NCBI GenBank assembly: GCA_037783415.1
Contig: JAZGTN010000058.1
Span: forward strand, 3,012,001 to 3,076,000
Direction: 5' to 3'
DNA: 64,000 nucleotides
DNA from: Leptasterias polaris
Lineage: Eukaryota; Echinodermata; Asteroidea; Forcipulatida; Asteriidae
Under the pieces are notes generated by a model that was given only the letters and a program-made list of their open reading frames with translations, searched no databases and was not told the origin of the DNA. How positions within the stretch are numbered: position 1 is the first letter of the stretch; every line of letters begins with the position of its first letter. Position numbers and translations under genes: made by a program. This document shows, one piece after another, positions 56,183 through 64,000 of this stretch.

Positions 56183-59100
56183 ATGAATTTCCACAAGGAA
56201 GCATTAGGTAAATTGTGTAGAATTTGTGGAAGAAGACTTCAAAGTACAAGAAACTCAGAGAGCAACACAAAACCAGTGGAATGCTGCAAGTTCCGTAAAG
56301 AAGTTTACACTGCATTTAATATCAGTACCTGGGGAGACAGCAACGATGTTCACCCACAACACGTTTGTTTTAAGTGTGCAATGTCATTAAGGTATGTTTT
56401 TTCGCCCAAGGGAAGTAGGGATGGTAGATTGTCAGAGTGTATTGAAACATCTTGGGAAAAGCATCCCAGGGTAGGGCCGTGCAAAGTCTGCTCTGCAGTA
56501 TTGAAAAGAGGCCGCCCAGCAAAAATTCAGAATAAGAAGACCAAAGGCAAGAAGCAACTTACTGATCCATGTACTAGTTACGACAGCACTCATGAGTTAC
56601 CCATCGAGAATAATGGCAGCCTTTTCAAAATACCACCACTACTAGGGACATCATATGGGTCTGTAACACCCCTTGTCGACATCATAGGGAAATCTGCTGA
56701 TGAACAAACAATATTTGTGTGTTCTGTATGTCAGTGCATCCTGAGTTCATCCCCGGTGCAGACACCATGTGAACACAATTTTTGTTCTGCTTGTCTGTCT
56801 TCTTGGTTCAAGTTCAAAAAGTCCAGTCAAGTTCCATGTCCTGTGTGTCGTCAAATGATCCACGTTAACCAAGTCAGCCAGTGCCCACGAGTCTTTCGGC
56901 TTCAACTAGTAACTCTACTTGTTGCGTGTGTGAAATGTGGTACTGTAGGCAATCTGGAAAAGATGGCAAACCATTCTTGTCCAGCTAAACCCCCGAAATA
57001 TCTTGAATGTCACTGCCCATCATGCCCACCAAAGCTCGCCGACCAAGTCCAAGTAGAGTCACAGGCCAGTCTTGCAGCAAAGCTTCTCAAAGATATGGCA
57101 ACACATCATGAGAAAGGTTCAACAATTCCACCTGACATAGAGGCAGCAGCAGATGCATGGACCTGGCTGAAGCTTTGTAACAAGGACAGGGTTGGGCAAA
57201 TTAAACACCTGGACGGGTGAGTACTGGAAATTTTTTTTATTATTAATAATTGTTTTTAAATGTTTATATTTAGTTTTTCGCGTGTTTGAGAAATTGACAT
57301 TTAACAAACAATCCACCGCTTAAATATTTCAATAAAAGGCAAAGACACTCTGAAAAGATCTACTTTATTTGTGAATGAACACATATTTTGTATATATATA
57401 TTTACAATGGACATTGTATTATGGCTGTGTGGCCTTGGTGTTTTGACTATTTTACTTTGTTTTTCAAAATTGTTTAACACAGCCAGCCTATGTACAAATG
57501 AAGCGCCCCCCGCCCAAGGATTCTACCCTTACACGACCAACTGAGACCAGCCCAAGAAGTCTTGATGCTGATCACACCCTCGCAATGATGCGAGACTGCC
57601 ACCTGACATGGGATCAGATACGAAAGCTGAGACGGTATGAAACTAAAACATTTGTTTACAATTTTCAATAGCTTTACTGCTTGTAAAACTGTTTACAATT
57701 TTTTAAGGTTATTCTTCTTTTGAATTAGTTTTTTATTACCAATCTACTTTTGCAGATACTTGACCAATGCTGGTATACCATCTGAAAGGGCTATGAGAAA
57801 TAGACAGGCTACACTTCTTGGAGACAATCTGGTTGGCACAATGGAACTGATGGTACAGAGCTCAAGGAATGCAATTGGGTTAGACGGCCTACGAACAATC
57901 CAAGTACCATGTGTAACTGTGCAGAACCTACGCAGTATGATAGTGGACTACTTGGACAGGCTTGACATGTAAGAAAACCGATGCAACCCTTCATTACAAT
58001 GAAACCATATTGTTTCCAGCTTGTGGTCCAAATATTCTTTCCACAAAGAAATCCCAGACTTTCAGCATTCGGTTAAGTTACACAGATTTGCAAGCATGCT
58101 TGCAAATCTGTGTATTTTTCCAACTATTTTGGGGTGAGAAGCATGATGTGTGTTGACCATAAGATTGTTCGTTAAAATACTCTTACTAAAATTACTTCTT
58201 TATTTGGTTTGTTAACAATTTTAAAGGAGTGGTAGCCTCACATGGCATGGCGGAATCATACCAGCAAATGAGATCTGGCTTAAATTCGGCGGAGATAAGG
58301 GAGGGAACTCCTTTAAGATGGATTTTCAGATTGCCAACACTCATCACCCTAACTCGCAGAACAACACTGTTGTCATTTGCTGTTTCGAGGCTTCAGACTC
58401 TGTTGTAAATCTTCAACGCGTGGCTGAAATAATGCATCAAATATCAGGACTCAAAGACCAGCATTGGAGGTTTGTGTTAAAAAGCAAATTAGTTTTACTA
58501 AATGAAATAAATGTCAAACATTTTTGGAAATTTATTTGTAAGCATAAAAAACAGAGTAATTTGATTTTTATTGTTACAAAATACCCTTTGATTGACATGA
58601 CAGTAACACTTCATCTCAGTTACATTCAGTACATAAACAGATATGATGCTTTCGTGGGCAAATAAGCTGGTATTCTATTTTATTTTTCAGCTGTGCCTTA
58701 CACACTTCCTTCTCTTTATCTTCTTTTCAGGGGCAAAGCATTCAGATTATTTGTATTTGGCGATTATGAGTTCCTGGTGAAGATATATGGAATATGCGGC
58801 TGTAATGGTAAATATACAAGAACCCTGAGATAATTAATCTACATGCAGCTTATTTATGAACTGATACCACATTATCAAGATATAGTAGTATTGGCTCATT
58901 TATTTGTAACAAGATTGAAAAATGTGAACAATAGATTCTCAGGAGCTGTGGTGGTTACAGCTTGACATTTCAATAGTAACGTTTCATTTATTGTTTGTTC
59001 TTTCAAGAAATACCACAGCTTTTGAGTTTCGTCGTGTCATTCCATGGCGTATCTGTAAACATCGGTTAATTGAACTACAAGTAGTGTTTCAATTAAATAT

Positions 59101-61468
59101 AAGTTCCGCTTGTGTTTTTTTTTCTTTCCCCAGCACGATACTGCTGTTTGTACTGCCATACCTCAAAGCAACATATGCAACTCCCTCCTACTGATCGTGA
59201 CCAACACACAACTCCACGCACATGCGAGTCTCTTCAGAGAGATTACCAGGCTTACTTAGCGCATGGATTAAAGCGAAGTCTAGCAAAGGACGTCTCGCAT
59301 AGTGTTGTTGCTAAACCAATGATCGACATCGAAATTGATCATGTGAGTCTAACTGATGAATCCATGAACAGAAGATAGTCACAACAAATTCTACTTACAA
59401 TTTACGTGTACTCCCTCTTCTTTTTAAACTTTTGGTTTTGCAGACTGTACAATTACATGTATAAAGAGAATCAACTGTGTAAAGGATAGTGTACTCTTTC
59501 TAGACTTTTACTTAGTTGTGGGTGTTGTGTTGACATCCACCTTTTTTTTCTATTGATAGGTTGTACTGCCAAGCTTACATATATCCCTGGGGATATACAA
59601 AAAGCTGTATGACATGCTTGAGAGCCACTGCCACAACATTGATGTTAAGATCTTCAAGCTACGTGTTCAGCATGCAGATCCATCAGAGACTTGTCAGACC
59701 AATTTTGATCAGGAGGTCATGGCAGCCTTCAAGGCCCAGCAGCAGCTTCAGCTCGACATTGAAAAGAAGAAGGCGATGCTTGATGAAATAGAGGAGGAAC
59801 TTCCATTGCACATGCTCTACGGACAGTTGAATGATGACGACCAATCGAATACCATGGCAAAACAAGCCTTACGACTGAGGACCGAGATAAATGATTTGGT
59901 ATGCAAACGATTGGACTCACTTGCATTAACTTATTCAAGAAGACTTAATGGAAACTACTTGGGAATAGTATTATAAACTGACAACTGTTCAATGCATACT
60001 TTAATCATGAATTGATTACCATGAGTTTCTTTTCATTTCAAAATACAAAACTTTGAGTAAGATGCCTTTGAAATTAACTGGAAATGTTAATGAGTTTTTT
60101 TTTATTGTTTCAGGAGAACACCACCATTGATTTGGCCTTTGGAACTGGAATGGTTGCTAGCTCACTGGATGAGGTTCTACAAAAACATAAAGTGCAGCGA
60201 CAAGCGTACCATGGCAAGGCCTTTGTTGGCAACCATGTGCACAAGTGCTGTCAGGTAAAATATATTAATTAAGTGAAAACAAGTTTGTTTGTTTGTTTGT
60301 TGTTGTTTTTGTTTGCTTTGATTTCTTTGGTAATCCATAATGACTATTGTCACTTGTAATTTTCATCTTTTATTTCATACAGCCCCTAGTGATATCAGAC
60401 CTCACATCAGCTCCTCGCAGAACCGTTGAATGTATGGCTTGTGAGGACATCCCCATAGCAAAGCACTGTGACCTCATCCGTGAGTCAGCAACCATTGGCA
60501 TCAAATTCAATGAAATCATGTTGAAATTTGCAGACATACACCACGGCATCAACCACTGCAACAGTATAACAGATGAAAGCTTGCATCGCATTGGTAAAAT
60601 TTAATGTTCATATTAAGGGGTTACATACAAAAACCACTTTGGATGAGAGCACAGGTGTTTGCGCTTATGGGGAGATCATAAAACTACAGGCAAAACTTCA
60701 ATAAAATAACTCATCAGTGACAATGATCATTTTTCACAAACACAATTTATATATAATTTATTACCAAATTGTTATGCTGGTTGCATTGTACATAAATGTG
60801 CATTCGAACCCCTAACATGCTCTGTGGCATAAACTGTGTACACAAGCCAGTATCGTATCGTTGACTGCCCAAGTAAAACATACCCTTGCACGATAATGTT
60901 AACTCTTACAACCATGCAGTGTAATGGGAAGCAGTGGTCACTCAAGACCATGATGCTGATATTGACAATGAACTGATAAAAGAAAATGAATGCCATCGTG
61001 CCCCTTAACAACCAATTGAAATATTTTATATTTATCGTCTTCATTTACATCCAGCTAATTGTGGCCTATGTCACGACTTGCCCTTTAAATGCAATTTATG
61101 TACCTGTAGTAATGTTCCTACCCTTACCTTCATTTTCATGTTTTACTTAATCAACAGATGTATGCATTAAAGACTACATGGCATCATATCGTCGGTTGTT
61201 TCCAGGGGCCAACATCACTCCAAAAATGCATCTCCTCGAAAACCATGCAACCGAACAGTTGGGTAGATTCAAAGTCGGATTTGGATTGTTAAATGAACAG
61301 GGGGGGGAGCTTATCCATGCACAGTTCAATAGGATTAACCGTGCTGTAAGTGGTATGACAAACAGGCTGCAGAGATTGATGGCTGTGATGAAACGTCATC
61401 ATGTTGCTACAACACCAGAGGTCAGGTCAAAACTCATCAGCTGTAAGAAGCAAAAAAAGGAAGAATAA
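56183..61468 (+). pseudogene. RAG1-like: RAG1-like / N-RAG-TP type transposase gene, ten exons, one probable frameshift
   Basis: Exons 56183-57216, 57483-57634, 57756-57968, 58227-58469, 58731-58807, 59134-59342, 59560-59898, 60114-60254, 60383-60593 and 61158-61468 give about 976 codons; vertebrate RAG1 has about 1040. An in-frame ATG at 56084 is an alternative start. Exon 1 carries RAG1-type N-terminal zinc motifs (FHKEALGKLCRICGRRL; HPQHVCFKCAM; VGPCKVCSAVLKRGRP), a C3HC4 RING (CSVCQCIL, CEHNFCSACLSSWF, CPVCRQ) and CVKCG-H-C. The core shows IWLKFGGDKGGNSF, CCFEASDSVVNLQRVAEIMH, FRLFVFGDYEFL with YCCLYC, SVVAKPMIDIEI with a YKKLYDML helix, GNHVHKC and GLLNEQGGELIHAQFNRINR. Candidate acids are Asp of GGDKGG, Asp of FGDY or MIDIEID, and Glu of EQGGE. 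Order and spacing parallel the RAG1 core. Joining exons 1 and 2 shifts the frame by one base near 57495; all later junctions are in phase. Confidence 0.85.
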
Positions 61469-62671
61469 ATTATCACCATACTCTGTAGTCTGTGGAGAAC
61501 TGCCACACATCAGCTTTATTTTTTCCTCATTCACTTTTCAATACATGAAGGTTGAAAAATAAAACATTACAAAATAGATTGGTTTAAATACTAGTTTGTA
61601 AATAAAAACCAGTTGATAGGCCTACACTACTCTAATTTGCTCATTTAAACCCTAAGCCTACATTTGCATTTTATTTCACAAGTTAAAACCAAAAAATGCA
61701 CTGTTTACATACCAAAGTAATATGCTGTGCTTTAGGTGAACAGAATATACTGAATGTAATTGTAAAGTCGGGTTGAAATAAAATTTAAAAACGCAGTTCA
61801 TAATATGGAATTGCTAGAGACATGCATAATAATGCAGTGCTGGCATGTAAATCATAGTTTGCTGTTTCTATTGATAATATTATTGTACAATATTTATTCA
61901 TATATATATATTAATAAGCCTTGTTTTATGTCGTGCCATACAATACATTAGCTCATCTCATAACTTTGCACTTAAATTTTTTCGGCAGTAGGCCCTCCCC
62001 TATCAATCATGGAAGGATGGAAATTCATTCCACATGATGCAAACGGTCAAACACGTACACATAAACTTTTCAAGAGTAAACACCGTTGACGTGCATGCGC
62101 TACGCACGTGTGTACACACGCACAGCGTGCAAGCGTGCATGCGTGGACAAGTCGACACAGCACACCGAGTGAGAAAACCTCCCTTTTCACGGACAAAATC
62201 GTACCCATAAATTGCCTGCCCTTACCTTTATAGCACATTATCTTGATCAAGGGATGTCTACTCTGGGGTTGCAATGTAGACAACTACTTCATGAAAATGA
62301 TTTTCGAAACCTAGGCCACAGGTTAGTGTGATGGCTATTCAGCGACAAGCCATCCTAAACTTCTGTTAAAAATCCTAACGTAAACACTTCTCGAAATGCA
62401 TGTATTTTACGGTTAATACGACATATCGCTCGAAACCATTGAGTTTCTCCTTCACATGCAGTAGAGGAATCATTAGCATGCAGAAACTAATTTGCATATG
62501 ACCCTGTTGTATTTTAAAGTAACGAAATAGATAGGCTTTGGCTTTAGAGTTTTGACCTTTATTTACATAAACAAAGAGCGCCCTCTTTGCAGATGCAGCG
62601 CACAACGGCATTTCGCCTAACTATTTTTAAACAGAGAGGTCGCCCTCTTTCGCGGTGATGAAACAGCCGTG
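61469..62671 (+). other. 3' flank inside the RAG1-like element
   Basis: No second gene: no kelch or PHD signature of a RAG2-like protein was found on either strand. The stretch is AT-rich to about 62040, then has a CG/CA-rich block, then a duplicated GCGCCCTCTTT/GTCGCCCTCTTT word near the right end. Confidence 0.6.
62091..62144. repeat. Alternating purine-pyrimidine block with inverted words
   Basis: GTGCATGCGCTACGCACGTG continues TGTACACACGCACAGCGTGC and AAGCGTGCATGCGTG. It is nearly alternating purine-pyrimidine and rich in GCATGC and GCACGTG palindromes, so Z-DNA or hairpin formation is plausible. It lies about 0.55 kb inside the right end of the RAG1-like element. Confidence 0.55.
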
Positions 62672-64000
62672 CAAAGTATTTGAAGTATTATTACTGAGAC
62701 GTGTGAAGCCCTTTCCCGTGTGCTCCAGAAAGTTTATCTGCGTGTGCCCAAAACAGCAAACGAGTGGAAGGGTTGTAGCCAGCCAATTCAAAGACATGTG
62801 GAACTTCCCAATGTGTCGAGGAGCAATAGACGGTAAACACATTGTGATACAACCCCCAGCAAGTTCCGGCTTTTACTCCTTCAACTACAAGGGCACCCAT
62901 TCAATTGTTCTGATGGCAGTGGTGGATGCTGATTTGATGTTCCGGTATATTGATATCGGAACAAACAGGAGAGTCAGTGATGGAGGCGTATGGAACAAGT
63001 GTAGTTTGAGTTCTGCCATCTCTTAACAACAAGCTTCATCTTCCCCAAGCTGAGCCACTTCCTTCGAGACAGGCACCCATTCCATACGTCTTCGTTGCAG
63101 ATGATGCGTTCAGTCTAAAGCCAAATGTCATGAAGCCCTACCCAGGAAGCAACCTCGAAGACTCAACACGTATATTTAACTACAGGTGAGAAATTTACCT
63201 TGTCTGGTATTAAACAAAATTAACATTTACGCTTATTTTATGATTTGTTAATTTCTCAAAATTGGGTCGTTTTTGAAAGTTCCATTCAAAGATAAGGTGG
63301 ATTGATTGGATCGTGAAGGTTCGAATTGTTTGTTGTAGTTGTTTTGGAGTGGGATTTATCTTTTGGGGGTTGGGGGTTAACAATTATTTCTTTATCTTTT
63401 ATCTTTTAATAATATGAATTTTGTTATCTGTATCTGAAAATAAGATTCCAGATTGCACAATACTATCACTTAGAAGTAATAAGTTGAGGGTAATAAAATA
63501 ACAGCAAGTGACTGGAAAAAACGCTAACATTTATGGGTTGTTTTGTACGTTTTAACTGGTACAGGTTGTCGAGAGCAAGACGATGCGTGGAAAATGCCTT
63601 TGGCATCCTTGCTAATCGGTGGTGAGTATTTCGAGTTTCGATCAACCTGGCCCTTGAGAAAGTGGAGAAAGTTGTCCTTGCAACGTGCTGTCTGCATAAC
63701 TATTTACGAACAACGTCGTTAAAACGCCATATGTACTCACCAGCGAACATCATAAACCACGAAGACGCCCAAAGTGGGGCCGTAGTTCCAGGATCTTGGA
63801 GAGGTGACCTCTCATCTGAATCAATGCTATCAGTTAAACCAGGTGGTTCAAATTTCTATTCTTCTGAAGCAAAGGATGTCAGGAAGGAATTTGAACATTA
63901 TTTCATGTCTGCTAATGGTGCGGTGAGTCGGCAGGCTAATGTTTTATAAAGCTGTGGTCAGTTAATATTACCCGCCATATTAAAAACATATTTGAAAACC

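Larger units (their letters stand above)
55313..62671 (+). mobile_element. RAG1-like transposon, 7359 bp, CAC-type ends, CAAA duplication
   Basis: The left end is CACGGCTGTTTCA (55313) and the right end is its exact inverse (TGAAACAGCCGTG, ending 62671). Both are followed inward by imperfect similarity. CAAA flanks both sides (55309-55312 and 62672-62675). The element interrupts a Harbinger gene. It carries one ten-exon gene on the plus strand. Ends that begin with CAC are shared with Transib and RAG-family elements, whose recombination signals start CAC. The 13-bp perfect terminus is short. The other features inside are non-coding flanks of 0.9 kb (left) and 1.2 kb (right). Confidence 0.8.
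54715..63948 (+). pseudogene. HARBI1-like: Harbinger (HARBI1-like) transposase, split and frameshifted
   Basis: Pieces in order: MSLKRNKAAALLWARNWLLR (54715-54815); LRIDGMSFHHLADLISLFIQ with MRESISLFERL, present twice (see the tandem duplication); then, beyond the 7.4-kb insertion, ITETCEALSRVLQKVYLRVP and, after a frameshift, QFKDMWNFPMCRGAIDGKHI. VLMAVVDADLMFRYIDIG with SDGGVW follows. After a second frameshift near 63023 come PYVFVADDAF, MKPYPGSNL and FNYR up to a donor at 63185. Exon 63565-63948 reads LSRARRCVENAFGILANRW, a TGA (63623-63625, a likely CGA-to-TGA change), then VEKVVLATCCLHNYLR. Catalytic Asp in GAIDGKH and VDAD/VADDAF and Glu in VENAFG are present. About 25 expected codons around the insertion site are missing. 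Confidence 0.85.
54441..64000 (+). mobile_element. PIF/Harbinger element, decayed, right end beyond the window
   Basis: It starts GCCCCTGTCACACGGGGCAA after CCTAA, which would fit a TAA target duplication typical of Harbinger elements. The interior encodes a broken Harbinger nuclease gene and is split by the RAG1-like element at 55313-62671. The right terminus is not in the window, so the left boundary rests on the hAT break point and the terminal-looking sequence. Confidence 0.6.

Noticed and set aside
55313..62671. A RAG2-like gene beside the RAG1-like gene
   Set aside because: I looked for kelch repeats or a PHD finger on both strands inside the element and found none.

Overview
This is eukaryotic nuclear DNA, AT-rich and intron-rich, built almost entirely from mobile elements and genes of transposon ancestry. 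GT-AG introns, poly-A signals, tRNA-derived SINEs, MITEs and a mix of LINE, Ty3/Gypsy, hAT, Harbinger, pogo, THAP and RAG1-like genes all argue against a prokaryote. The combination suggests a marine invertebrate, probably a deuterostome (echinoderm, hemichordate or cephalochordate). That assignment is an inference; no single-copy marker gene was recognised.

Layout. 0.1-1.5 kb: truncated LINE reverse transcriptase (minus). 1.5-9.7 kb: MITEs, direct repeats, the rearranged 5' end of a Gypsy element (inverted LTR pair around a tRNA-Ser primer site) and one unrecognised exon. 9.7-22.3 kb: a possible single CACTA-like element of about 12.6 kb. It has inverted CACTGCAAAAACTG ends, large subterminal tandem arrays, a nine-exon gene and a C2H2/DDE-type ORF whose ATG lies 2 nt after the stop of the first gene. 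23.2-29.1 kb: a young LTR retrotransposon with near-identical 1109-bp LTRs but no RT, RNase H or integrase. 32.3-40.0 kb: a TA-flanked pogo/Tigger-type element whose transposase carries a 716-bp insertion near the second catalytic Asp. 40.6-42.5 kb: a compact three-exon gene for a P2X7-type C-terminal cysteine-rich domain, the best candidate for an intact host gene, with two CRE palindromes upstream. 44.1-51.7 kb: a twelve-exon THAP-domain transposase-like gene with an in-frame TAG.

53.7-64.0 kb is a three-level nest. A hAT (ZMYM1-like) remnant is cut by a decayed Harbinger element, which is split by a 7359-bp element with CACGGCTG ends, a CAAA target duplication and a ten-exon gene. That gene has RAG1-like N-terminal zinc motifs, a RING finger and a DDE region that reads as a distant relative of the RAG1 core. 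No RAG2-like gene is present.

Most coding sequence therefore serves transposition rather than a pathway. Exon boundaries were placed by eye from GT-AG sites and reading-frame continuity.
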